From assembly GCA_019634215.1 (NCBI GenBank), contig JAHQVS010000194.1, positions 1 to 43,636 on the forward strand: a DNA stretch of 43,636 nucleotides. The letters are read 5' to 3'. The position numbers and the translations under genes are program-made. The DNA is from Paracoccaceae bacterium (GTDB lineage: Bacteria; Pseudomonadota; Alphaproteobacteria; Rhodobacterales; Rhodobacteraceae). A model generated the notes under the pieces. That model did not search any database and was not told the origin of the DNA. It saw only the letters and a list, made by a program, of their open reading frames with translations. Of the stretch, positions 25,278 to 33,469 are shown piece after piece; position 1 is the stretch's first letter; each line of letters begins with the position of its first letter.

Positions 25278-26282
25278 TTACTGCGTCAGCGTGTCCTTCA
25301 CGAGCTTTACCAACTCCTCGGCCGGGAGGCCGCGGGCGTTGTTTTGCTCGATCCACTCTTCAACTGCCGGACCCGCGACGCTGTCACGGAATTTGGCCAG
25401 CTCTTCGTCGGAGAAAGTGATCTTCTCGATCGCTTTTTCCTCAAGCAGCGGGCCCCAAGCGTCCATGGTAGCGCCGTTGTAGTTGGCGATATAGTGGTCC
25501 AACGCTTCGTCGATAGACCCCATCAGCGCCTCGCGGTGGGCGTCGGATAGGCCGCCCAGAGCGTCGGTGTTTACCACCACCGGGCAGTTCACAGTGCCTG
25601 GGTTCAGGTTGGTAGTCCACCATTTGCCGGTCTCGACGGTGCCGAAGGACATGTGAGCATGCGGGGCGAACGCGACAGCCTTAACTACTCCGCTGTCCAG
25701 CGCTTGGCGGACTTCAGAGGCGGTCATGGATGTCGGAACCGCGCCGACTGCGCTCATAGCTTTGCCGATGCCGCCGGTGGCGCGAACGGTCAGGCCTTCG
25801 AAATCGGTCAAGCCGCCAGGCGCGTCACCGACGCCAACCAGGTTGTATTGCGGCAACGGCGAGGGCATCAGCAGGGTGGCGTTCCAACGGGCCAGATCCT
25901 CTTGCACTGCCGGATGAGCGTACACTTTCTGGCTGAGAGCGCGCTCTTGCTCCAGGGTGGTGACACCAAGGAAAGGCAGCTCCAGCACCGTGATCGACGG
26001 GTTCTTGTCGCGGTGGTAGCCAGCGCAGAACTGCGCCATCTCGAAAGCGCCGATGGAGATGCCGTCGAGGTTTTCTTTGTTCTTCGATAGGCCTCCGTAG
26101 GAGATGTTAAGGGTGAATTCGCCGCTGGTCTTGGCGCTGACCAACTCGGCTAGTTTTTCAACGTGCTCGGTGAAGGCGCGGCGCTTGCCCCACAACGACA
26201 CGTTCCACTCAGTCGCGAGCGCTTCTCCGGTCACGCCGATCATGGCGGCCCCGAGTACGAGCATAGATATGGATTTGTTCAT
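25278..26282 (-). CDS. dctP: TRAP transporter periplasmic binding protein (DctP)
   Basis: Binding subunit of the TRAP importer, about 334 aa, with a signal peptide (SMLVLGAAMIGVTGEALA). The domain has NISYGGLSKNKENLDGISIGAFEMAQFC, the LTDFEGLTVRATGGIGKAM segment where carboxylate-binding Arg usually lies, and a C-terminal EEWIEQNNARGLPAEELVKLVKD-type region. The ATG at 26282 follows GGGAGG. Preceded by dctBD, so a C4-dicarboxylate or related acid is the likely ligand, though not certain. Confidence 0.92.
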   Translation of the reverse strand: MNKSISMLVLGAAMIGVTGEALATEWNVSLWGKRRAFTEHVEKLAELVSAKTSGEFTLNISYGGLSKNKENLDGISIGAFEMAQFCAGYHRDKNPSITVLELPFLGVTTLEQERALSQKVYAHPAVQEDLARWNATLLMPSPLPQYNLVGVGDAPGGLTDFEGLTVRATGGIGKAMSAVGAVPTSMTASEVRQALDSGVVKAVAFAPHAHMSFGTVETGKWWTTNLNPGTVNCPVVVNTDALGGLSDAHREALMGSIDEALDHYIANYNGATMDAWGPLLEEKAIEKITFSDEELAKFRDSVAGPAVEEWIEQNNARGLPAEELVKLVKDTLTQ

Positions 26283-26376
26283 TTTCAGCCTCCCAAACAC
26301 AAACTCACGCAGCGGCAGTTTAGGGAGGGAGACTTTGTTCACGGCATGAAGAATTTTGCGTATTTTGGCGGCTCAG

Positions 26377-26396
26377 CCCTGCGGAAATCCGCAGGG
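26377..26396. promoter_or_regulatory. 20-bp palindrome upstream of dctP, candidate DctD site
   Basis: CCCTGCGGA, two bases, TCCGCAGGG: perfect 9-bp arms. The TGCGGA...TCCGCA core resembles the DctD upstream activating sites known in front of rhizobial dctA, as I recall them. It lies about 95 bp before the dctP start, just after the dctD stop. Confidence 0.6.
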
Positions 26397-26408
26397 TGCA
26401 GGTGGGGC

Positions 26409-27767
26409 CTATAGCAGTGAGGATTTATCCAACCCAAGCTTAACAATTTTCTCGTTAAGCGTGCGTCGGCCGATACCGAGCGCCTCGGCGACTGCGTCCA
26501 TGCGACCGCCATGTTGGCGGATTGCCTTGCCGATCAACTGGCGTTCAAAGGCGGCCACGGCCTTGCGGAGGGTCTCCGGCACGTCGCCAATTTCCCCGTC
26601 TCGCCCAATCGCCTCAAGGATGGAGCCGCGTCCGCGCTTGGCGGCGAGGCTGCGCCGTTCGGCGACATTTCTCAGTTCACGTACGTTGCCGGGCCAGTCA
26701 TGCGCCATCAACGCGGCGATGTCCTCGGCGCTTAAGGTCGGCGGTTCGATTTCATAGAGCTGCGCGTAGTGCGTGATGAAATGTTCGAACAGCAAGGGGA
26801 TGTCTTCACGTCGCTCCCGCAACGCCGGAAGCCGGACTATCACAGCGCTCAGACGGTAAAACAGGTCGGCGCGCAGCCCCCCTGCGGCGGATACGGCGGA
26901 TACGGCGGCTTCAAGGGCGTCATTGGAGGCTGAAACCCAGCGCAGATCTAGCTTGCGTGGTCGCGATCCGTCGCTGGAGGGAGCCTCCATGGTCTCTACG
27001 GCGCGTAGCAGTTTAGTCTGCGTCTCCGGCGGGCAGGCGCTGAGTTCGTCCAGGAACAGGGTGCCGCCGTCGGCGCGCCGCATTGCTCCGGTTTCCTCAC
27101 CGCCGTCACCGAACATGCGCGCATCGAAATCAGTGGCCGGAATGGCCGCACAATTGACCGCGATAAATGGCTTGCCGGAGCGGGGGCTGAGATCATGCAG
27201 AGCACGGGCCACCAGCTCCTTGCCTGTACCGGTTTCGCCGAGAACCATTGCAGGCGTGGGCGCCGCGGCGAGGTCAATCACCTGCTCACGAACCGCTGAG
27301 ATCGCGCTGGTCCGGCCAAGGAGAATGCGGTCCAACCCCGAGAGGCGGGCCAGACGTTCACGTAGACGCGCGGCGTCCATCGACAGCAGATGCCTGTCGG
27401 CGGCGTTACGCAAAACATTCAGCAGCAACCTGGGGTCAAAAGGTTTTTCAATGAAGCTGTAAGCCCCAGCACTCATCGCCTCCACCGCAGTCGGGATGTC
27501 GCCATGTGCTGAAATCAGCACCATAGGCGGGGCGCCTTCGGGCAGCGACTTGAGCAGCTCAATCCCGCTTATCCTAGGCATACGGACATCGGAAAGCAGC
27601 ACATCCGGTTGAAAGCTGAGGAGGTTGCCGATGACGCGAAGCGGATCAGCCAACGCTGTTACAGACCAGTCGGCGGCGGTGAGCAGGTGAGTTAACGAGT
27701 CGCGCATACTGTGATCGTCCTCGACGATCAGCACGCGCCTTTGTTGTTGATCCGGGTTAAGCGGCAT
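26409..27767 (-). CDS. dctD: DctD-like response regulator lacking the GAFTGA loop
   Basis: A 452-aa regulator with receiver, AAA+ and Fis-type DNA-binding domains. Receiver: VEDDHSM, phospho-Asp in VLLSDVRMPRISG, Lys in FIEKPFD. AAA+: Walker A GETGTGKEL, Walker B GGTLFLDEL. C-terminal helix-turn-helix: VAEALGIGRRTLNEKIVKLGL. The sigma-54 contact loop is absent: ARMFGDGGEETGAMRRADGG replaces the usual segment with GAFTGA. Its start overlaps the dctB stop by about 11 bp. It presumably responds to DctB and controls dctPQM, but probably not through sigma-54. Confidence 0.9.
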   Translation of the reverse strand: MPLNPDQQQRRVLIVEDDHSMRDSLTHLLTAADWSVTALADPLRVIGNLLSFQPDVLLSDVRMPRISGIELLKSLPEGAPPMVLISAHGDIPTAVEAMSAGAYSFIEKPFDPRLLLNVLRNAADRHLLSMDAARLRERLARLSGLDRILLGRTSAISAVREQVIDLAAAPTPAMVLGETGTGKELVARALHDLSPRSGKPFIAVNCAAIPATDFDARMFGDGGEETGAMRRADGGTLFLDELSACPPETQTKLLRAVETMEAPSSDGSRPRKLDLRWVSASNDALEAAVSAVSAAGGLRADLFYRLSAVIVRLPALRERREDIPLLFEHFITHYAQLYEIEPPTLSAEDIAALMAHDWPGNVRELRNVAERRSLAAKRGRGSILEAIGRDGEIGDVPETLRKAVAAFERQLIGKAIRQHGGRMDAVAEALGIGRRTLNEKIVKLGLDKSSLL

Positions 27768-29487
27768 GATTGCAGCTCACGGCGGCGGCGCTTGGCAGGG
27801 TGATGGTGAATACCGCCCCGCCGTCATCGCCGTTGCGGGCAGTCAGCGCGCCGGAATGCTCGCGGACAATTGAGGAGGCGATGGCGAGGCCAAGCCCCAT
27901 GCCCTCTCCCGATGGCCGGGTGGTGTGGAAAGGCTCTTGCAGTTCCTCCAGTGTCTGCGCCCCAAGGCCGCACCCGCTGTCTGAGACACTGATTGACGCT
28001 TGCATGGCGCTCCAAGAGAGAGCGACGGACAGCTGCCTCACATCGCTGTCCGTCATGGCGGCGAGGGCGTTGCGCATCAGGTTTACCACCGCCTGCTCTA
28101 GGCGGAGGCGATCGCCAAGTACAGGTGCTGGGCCTGCGGGCGCGGAGATGTTCAGTCGTGTTTGCGATGCGGTGATGTCATGGGTCAGCAGTAATTGAGC
28201 ACCTGCCAATATATCTTTGAGGTCTACCTCTTGCTCAGGCCGGTTTTCTTGGCGCGCGAAGCTTTTGAGTTGCTGGGCGGCATGCTCCAGCCGCCCCACC
28301 ACCGCCGAGAGGCGAGAGAGGGTCTTGGCCTGAGACTCCGGGCTCCGGCTCATCTCCGCCGCAGTCAGATAATTGCGCATCGCTGATATCGGCTGCCCCA
28401 ATTCATGAGTCACCGCCGCCGACAGCTCTCCCAGTGCCGCCATCTTGCTGGCCTTTGCGAGATCGCTGCGCGCGCGTTCAAGATCCCGATTGGTGTTCTC
28501 TAGCCGCAGGCGGTGTTCATCCGAGATGCGCAGCGCCGTTCGAAGCTGCTCCGATCGCAAGGTTACGGCTCCGAGAAGAGCAATCGAAAGCACCACTGTC
28601 GCTACCACCGCTGTTAGCAACGAGCGCTCATGCACGATGCTGTCATCCGCGAGATAATGCAGAGTCCACATCATCTGTGGCAGAGGCGTTTCGACATGGA
28701 GATAATCGACATCAGATAATTCCCAGTAGTGATCGCCTCTGGGCCGCCAAGCAAGGGAGGTCAGTGGCTCGCCGTTAAATTGCTTTTGCGCTTCGATGGC
28801 TTGTTGTCGTTCAGGGGGGATGTCCCGAAGCGTGCCGTAGAGCCAGGAGGCATCGGAAGAGAGCACGACCACGCCGTCGCTGTTGGCCACAAACACTGCT
28901 TCATTTCCCAATAGCCACGCCTCTTGCAATGGGCTGAGGTCGACTTTCACAGCGATCACGCCAACAAGCGCGTTTTTGTCATACACCGGTTCAGCGATAA
29001 AGAAGCCTGGCCGGGAGGTGGTTGCGCCTATCGCGTAAAACTTACCGCGCTCACCGGCTGCCGCTTGTTTGAAGTAAGGGCGAAAGCCGTAGCTTTGGCC
29101 GAGGAAGGTGATTGGGTGAGCATAATTCGAAGATGCAATCGTCAACCCGTCTGGATTCATCAAGTAGATTGCTTCAATATTCGCTTCTTGGGCGAAGCTC
29201 TCTAGCCTCTTGTTAAGAAAAGTGCTGCTGCCAACTGAGAGTGTGGCAATGATTGCTGGATCATGAGAAAGAACAAACGGCAAATGCTCAAAGCGAGAGA
29301 GCGCATTGTCAAGCGTATTTTTATAGAATATGGCGCGATCTCTCGCGGTTTTAAGGGCTTCCTGCTCGAAGTAGCTTAGGCTGGAATAATACGCGCCGCA
29401 TGGAATCGCCAAAACAGTTAGAAACAATGCCAACAACAGTCGTTGCGAGTGTTTCACGCGTATCCATGTTGAAGGAGCAGTTTTCAT
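27757..29487 (-). CDS. dctB: DctB-like sensor histidine kinase
   Basis: Membrane kinase that senses dicarboxylate-type ligands outside the cell. A first transmembrane helix (LLLALFLTVLAIPCGAYY) and a second near SLLTAVVATVVLSIALLGAV enclose a double-PAS-like periplasmic domain of about 270 residues, with YLMNPDGLTIASSNY and RPGFFIAEPVYDKNALVGV. The phospho-His is in VTHELGQPISAMRNYL; N box NLMRNALAAM, G1 SDSGCGLG and G2 GEGMGLGLAIA follow. I choose the ATG at 29487; a TTG at 29526 extends the frame. Neither has a clear ribosome site. It is coupled to dctD. Confidence 0.92.
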   Translation of the reverse strand: MKTAPSTWIRVKHSQRLLLALFLTVLAIPCGAYYSSLSYFEQEALKTARDRAIFYKNTLDNALSRFEHLPFVLSHDPAIIATLSVGSSTFLNKRLESFAQEANIEAIYLMNPDGLTIASSNYAHPITFLGQSYGFRPYFKQAAAGERGKFYAIGATTSRPGFFIAEPVYDKNALVGVIAVKVDLSPLQEAWLLGNEAVFVANSDGVVVLSSDASWLYGTLRDIPPERQQAIEAQKQFNGEPLTSLAWRPRGDHYWELSDVDYLHVETPLPQMMWTLHYLADDSIVHERSLLTAVVATVVLSIALLGAVTLRSEQLRTALRISDEHRLRLENTNRDLERARSDLAKASKMAALGELSAAVTHELGQPISAMRNYLTAAEMSRSPESQAKTLSRLSAVVGRLEHAAQQLKSFARQENRPEQEVDLKDILAGAQLLLTHDITASQTRLNISAPAGPAPVLGDRLRLEQAVVNLMRNALAAMTDSDVRQLSVALSWSAMQASISVSDSGCGLGAQTLEELQEPFHTTRPSGEGMGLGLAIASSIVREHSGALTARNGDDGGAVFTITLPSAAAVSCNHAA

Positions 29488-29526
29488 ATTGGCGTCATTT
29501 GCTGCATGTGAGCCAACGGTGATCAA

Positions 29527-29862
29527 CTAGATGAAGCTGATCGCCGGATTGGCGATATGACAAACACCTGTCGCAGAGATTTGAGGCGAAAAGATCCCTT
29601 TAGTCTAGGCGGTCACGGCTTGAGGATGACCAGGGCAATCTGCCTTCCGAGCCCCACGCCGGGTCTAAAGTATACTCTGCCTATTTTGGGAAGCCGCCGT
29701 AGCTTGAAGAGGGATCTGGGGCCCTAGGGTCGGCTCTCCTATGGAGAGAGAAGAGACTGACGTCCATCCGTCTCGTTTGCCGCATGGCTAACGAATTAAG
29801 CACTTCAGGTTGCTGCGCTTTCTGTGCAGAGGGTAGCCGCAAATGGGTATCGCCGACATAGG
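29527..29862. other. Non-coding gap upstream of dctB
   Basis: About 340 bp without a supported gene. It should hold the dctB promoter. A small hairpin (CTCTCC / GGAGAG, three-base loop) sits near 29736. Nothing resembling a tRNA or known riboswitch was found by eye. Confidence 0.4.
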
Positions 29863-29895
29863 AAAAGACCCGCCGCAGGAATGCGTCGGGCCTTT
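29863..29895 (-). terminator. Intrinsic terminator after cheW
   Basis: On the - strand GGCCCGACGCA and TGCGGCGGGTC form a stem with one mismatch and a TTCC loop, followed by TTTT. It lies 28 bp after the cheW stop. Confidence 0.7.
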
Positions 29896-29922
29896 GGGTT
29901 GTGCGCGAGGCAGGGTCTTAGG

Positions 29923-30384
29923 TTAAGCCGCTGCTAGGCAATTTGGAAACAGACGGCCAATATCGATCAGTGCGATCATGATGTCGTTCTTGCTCACCAA
30001 TCCCATGATCGCATCGCCACCGCCATCTTGCGCCCCTTGCGGCACCGGCCGGATTTCGCTGGCGGCGACATTGACAATATCAGAGACCGCATCCACCAAA
30101 ATGCCGACATTCTGGTCGCCGATGTTCACGATCAAAATTACATGGCTTTCCGTTGCGTCGGTAAATGCACCGCCAAACCGCGCCCGCAGATCGTGTACAG
30201 GGATCACTTCGCCTCGGATGTTCAGCACGCCTCGGGTGTAGTGCGGCTGGTTCGGCAATTCCGAGGTCGGCGACCATTGACGAATCTCACGAACCCGCAT
30301 GATCTCGACGCCATAATGACGGTCGCCGTTCGTGAACGTGACATATTGCTTGCTATCTTCAATATCGAGCGCGTCTTGATCCAT
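29923..30384 (-). CDS. cheW: CheW-like chemotaxis coupling protein (orphan)
   Basis: An SH3-like adaptor that links chemoreceptors to CheA. About 153 aa, usual for CheW. Family segments are QYVTFTNGDRHYGVEIMRVREI, YTRGVLNIRGEVIPVHDLRARFG and NVGILVDAVSDIVNV. The ATG at 30384 follows AAGGAG. No other chemotaxis gene is nearby, so it is either transcribed alone or serves receptors encoded elsewhere. Its leader has two overlapping stem-loops. Confidence 0.92.
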   Translation of the reverse strand: MDQDALDIEDSKQYVTFTNGDRHYGVEIMRVREIRQWSPTSELPNQPHYTRGVLNIRGEVIPVHDLRARFGGAFTDATESHVILIVNIGDQNVGILVDAVSDIVNVAASEIRPVPQGAQDGGGDAIMGLVSKNDIMIALIDIGRLFPNCLAAA

Positions 30385-30420
30385 GGCTCCGGCTCCTTGT
30401 TGAGGCGCGGTCGGTGTCAA

Positions 30421-30785
30421 CCTTGAGCGAGACTGAACCAGCCTCAGCGTTTGGCGTCAGAAGACGCCCGCTGTGTGAGCGGGCGATGGTTTGGCGGCGT
30501 TGCAATCCCCTGGGGATGAATTTCATCGGGAACAACTATGCGATATGAGAATAAAAAAAGAGTGACCACGCTGTTGCTCATGAAAGAGAGAAAAGCGCTA
30601 AGTTGTCATTGAATTTTGGAGGTTAATTAAAGGATCTTAGGGTTTGATAACAAAGATGAAATGATTTAGAGATGTAAGTGTGCTTTATTAAGTAAAATAG
30701 GCGCACTCATAACTGCCTGAGGCGTTGAGTTTCTATGATTATAAATTGTTGTTAGGAAGATCAGAGTTAAAATTAAATGGGAGAA
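30421..30785. other. Leader of cheW and spacer to tRNA-Phe
   Basis: No gene seen. Two overlapping stem-loops near the cheW side: GGCGTC/GACGCC with loop AGAA (30453-30468) and CGCCCGCT/AGCGGGCG with loop GTGTG (30465-30485), sharing four bases. The remainder, from about 30530, is AT-rich and holds nothing I could identify. Confidence 0.45.
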
Positions 30786-30861
30786 TGGTGCCCAGGGACG
30801 GATTTGAACCGCCGACACGCGGATTTTCAATCCGCTGCTCTACCAACTGAGCTACCTGGGC
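30786..30861 (-). tRNA. tRNA-Phe (GAA)
   Basis: A complete 76-nt cloverleaf ending in an encoded CCA. Acceptor stem GCCCAGG/CCTGGGC, D-loop AGCTCAGTTGGTAGAGC, anticodon arm GCGGA-TTGAAAA-TCCGC with anticodon GAA, and T-loop GGTTCAAATCC. It stands alone between cheW and the nitrate cluster. Confidence 0.97.
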
Positions 30862-31003
30862 TGAAAGTGTCGCTTCTAGTTACTGCGCCTCAGCGGATTG
30901 TCAATGCTTCTGGAGTGAAGCTTTGGCATTTTCCGCCTAGCCGGAGAGTGCGTTTAGCAAAGCCCGTCGCCTTGAGCAAGGCCGTTCAGTAGGTATGGCG
31001 CGC

Positions 31004-32440
31004 CTAAGCCGCTGGAGCTTCTCGTCTGTGGATAGTTGGGGCGGTGGTGAGCGTTGGTGTGAATGGCGCCAGGTGCTTCGCCGTCGTTTTGGGGCGGCGG
31101 ATCAGAATAATGGCGGGGTTTTGGATGTTCGCTTGGCGCATATCAGCCACCATGGACTTAAGGCTTGTGCGCAGCGTCACCGAGTCGGCGGCGCCTGCGC
31201 GGCTGACAATCTCCACTTTGAGAGACGGCGGGTGATCCGCGTCGAGCAAATCTGACTGGATGCGCTCTGCGGCGCCGACCGCCATATACAGCGCCATAGT
31301 CGCGCCCTCGGGCAGATAGTCAGCCCAACACGGCGGCGAAGCCTCGTCGCAGCCCCGTCCGGTCGCCAGCATCAACGCATCCGTGGCCCCCCGTTCGGTC
31401 AGAAATCCGCCTAACTCGGCTCCTGCCGCCGAAGCGGCGGTCACGCCTGGGACTATCTCCCAGGCCACATTGGCGTCGGTCAAGGCCGCCGCTTCCTCGG
31501 CGCCTCTCGCGAATATGCCGGGATCGCCGCATTTCAGGCGGACCACGCGCTGGCCGCTACGAGCGGCGTTGACGACCAGAGTGTTGATCCGTTCCTGTGG
31601 CCACTCCGACGCGCCAGGGGTTTTGCCGACGTAAACCCGCTCAGCGTCTCGCCGAGCCAATTCCAAAATGTCGACGTCCACCAACCGATCGTAGAAGATC
31701 ACATCTGCCTCTTGCAGGCGTTGCACGCCGCGAAGAGTGATCAGGTCGCGTGCCCCGGGGCCGGCGCCGACGAGGCTGACGAAGCCAGCCTCTTGAGCGA
31801 CGCCCGGTGCGCCGCCTGCGGTGATCACCTCCTTGATAAGCTTTGCCGCTTCCCGCTCGCTTCCCCGCGCATGCGCGGCTCGAGGCGTTTCAGTAAACAC
31901 CCAGCGCCAAAAAGACCGTCGTTTCGCTCTAGGCACATGTTTGGCCACGGCGCCGCGCAAACGCCCGGCGAGAGCGGCCAGATCTCCCAGTCGGGGCTCC
32001 AACATTTCCTCGATGCGGGTTTTGATTTGGCGGGCCAGCACAGGCGCCGCGCCCTCAGTGCCAATCGCCACCACCACCGGATCACGATCCACGATTGAAG
32101 GGGTGAACGCATCGCACAGCTCCGGTGCGTCGACCACATTTACCAACACGCCCGACTGCTTAGCGAGGTCTGAGAGCGCTGCATCCGCGCCACGACATCC
32201 CGTTGCGACAAAAGCCAACGCCGCTTGGTTAAACATTTCCAATGTGATCAGAGAGGCTATGTGCGTAATGCGCTTCTCGGCGACGAGAGCGGCCAATTCC
32301 GGTTCTAGGTGGGGCGCAGCCACCCAAATCTCCGCGTCTGTCTTTAACGCGAGTCGGCATTTCTGTGCGGCTTGCTCCCCGCCGCCGAGGATGACGATAC
32401 GCTTGCCGCTAGTCTTCAGAAACATCGGGAAGGTTTTCAT
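31004..32440 (-). CDS. cysG: Siroheme synthase (CysG-like)
   Basis: Makes siroheme, the cofactor of NirB, from uroporphyrinogen III. The N-terminal dehydrogenase/ferrochelatase half has the NAD-binding IVILGGGEQAAQK and VVAIGTEGAAPVLARQIKTRIE. The methyltransferase half begins at VSLVGAGPGARDLITL, then VIFYDRLVD, VRLKCGDPGIFARGAEE and WEIVPGVTAASAA. At 478 aa it is a full-length fused enzyme. AGGAG precedes the ATG. Last gene of the nitrate operon, which supplies the nitrite reductase with its heme. Confidence 0.93.
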   Translation of the reverse strand: MKTFPMFLKTSGKRIVILGGGEQAAQKCRLALKTDAEIWVAAPHLEPELAALVAEKRITHIASLITLEMFNQAALAFVATGCRGADAALSDLAKQSGVLVNVVDAPELCDAFTPSIVDRDPVVVAIGTEGAAPVLARQIKTRIEEMLEPRLGDLAALAGRLRGAVAKHVPRAKRRSFWRWVFTETPRAAHARGSEREAAKLIKEVITAGGAPGVAQEAGFVSLVGAGPGARDLITLRGVQRLQEADVIFYDRLVDVDILELARRDAERVYVGKTPGASEWPQERINTLVVNAARSGQRVVRLKCGDPGIFARGAEEAAALTDANVAWEIVPGVTAASAAGAELGGFLTERGATDALMLATGRGCDEASPPCWADYLPEGATMALYMAVGAAERIQSDLLDADHPPSLKVEIVSRAGAADSVTLRTSLKSMVADMRQANIQNPAIILIRRPKTTAKHLAPFTPTLTTAPTIHRREAPAA

Positions 32441-32461
32441 CGCTCGATCTCCTGACGGATG

Positions 32462-33469
32462 TTACGCTGCTGCGCGGCTTTGGCGCTGACGCCATAAGTC
32501 TTCAGCCAATTTCTCGGCTTGTTCGACACTCTCCGTTCGGCGCAGCGCGAACAGCGCGAGGGCGGCTGTGCCAAGCACCACTGCTTCAGCGAAGGGGTTG
32601 GTATACTCGCCAGTCCACAGCGCTTCGAGATTCGCAGGAGATGGGTCCGCATCCGCCAACCGCCGTTTATCCTCGATCAGTGAAGCGGCCTCGGCTTCAA
32701 ACGATGCGCCCTCCTTCAGGCCGAACAGAGCGATTGGTTTTGATGGGTGCCGCTCAAATTCACCACCTCCGCCTTTCAGCACCAGCTGATGCCGCTGTCC
32801 CAGCAAGGCCCCGGCTTCCTGTTGAAGCAGACGATAGGACGGATGAAAAACGCCTTGGACGGTCGTTGGGGCGTGAGAAGGGTTCAACACCCGTAGACAA
32901 GTGTTGATGGCCGAGCGCAGGCCCAGCACGTCGCGCAAGCGTAGCAGGCGAAACACCTCCGCCTCGATTGCCTCCAGGGGCGCATAAGCCACCCCCCCTT
33001 TCGCCAATGTGCTAGCTGCGGATTGAGGCGTCGTCGTGATCGGGATGTTCAGGCAAGCCAACGCTTCCCGCACATCTGCGGCGCCTTGTTGATGAGAGTT
33101 CCAACCATGGATCAGGATTGGCGGCCCAGCCGAAGCGACCAGTTTTACAGATAGTAAAAACCAGGGTAAACCTCGAGAACGCCCAGCCGCGTAGGACGGC
33201 CAATCCAGTGCAGCCCCAATATTAGCCCAGGCCTTTGTTCGGTCGCGGATAGCATCGACAAAGCCTGCGATCTCCGCCGCCGTCTCACCACGATAGCGCA
33301 TCAGCATCAGCAGCGCGCCCGCCGCCTCAGGCGCTGCTTCACCTGACAGCATCAGGCGCATGGCCTCTCCTGCCTCAGCCCGCTCCAAGCTCCGCCCGCG
33401 AGAGGGGCCGCGACCCATGGCGCGGACGAAGCCAGCGAACCTCTCGTGAGTTGACGCTTCTCCGGTCAT
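32462..33469 (-). CDS. YbiB-like protein (anthranilate phosphoribosyltransferase fold)
   Basis: A 335-aa protein of the glycosyl-transferase-family-3 fold, related to TrpD and nearer to E. coli YbiB. It begins with a short helical domain (AMRLMLSGEAAPEAAGALLMLMRYRGET) and later has PILIHGWNSHQQGAADVREAL and LRLRDVLGLRSAINTCLRVLNPS. The TrpD glycine-rich motif is altered. The ATG overlaps the nasA stop (ATGA). The family recurs between nasA and cysG in other proteobacteria, as I recall, but has no settled role in nitrate assimilation; nucleic-acid binding has been reported for YbiB. Confidence 0.85.
   Translation of the reverse strand: MTGEASTHERFAGFVRAMGRGPSRGRSLERAEAGEAMRLMLSGEAAPEAAGALLMLMRYRGETAAEIAGFVDAIRDRTKAWANIGAALDWPSYAAGRSRGLPWFLLSVKLVASAGPPILIHGWNSHQQGAADVREALACLNIPITTTPQSAASTLAKGGVAYAPLEAIEAEVFRLLRLRDVLGLRSAINTCLRVLNPSHAPTTVQGVFHPSYRLLQQEAGALLGQRHQLVLKGGGGEFERHPSKPIALFGLKEGASFEAEAASLIEDKRRLADADPSPANLEALWTGEYTNPFAEAVVLGTAALALFALRRTESVEQAEKLAEDLWRQRQSRAAA

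Noticed and set aside
26283-26376. Sigma-54 promoter in front of dctP
   Set aside because: No GG-N10-GC spacing was found, in agreement with the missing GAFTGA loop in DctD.
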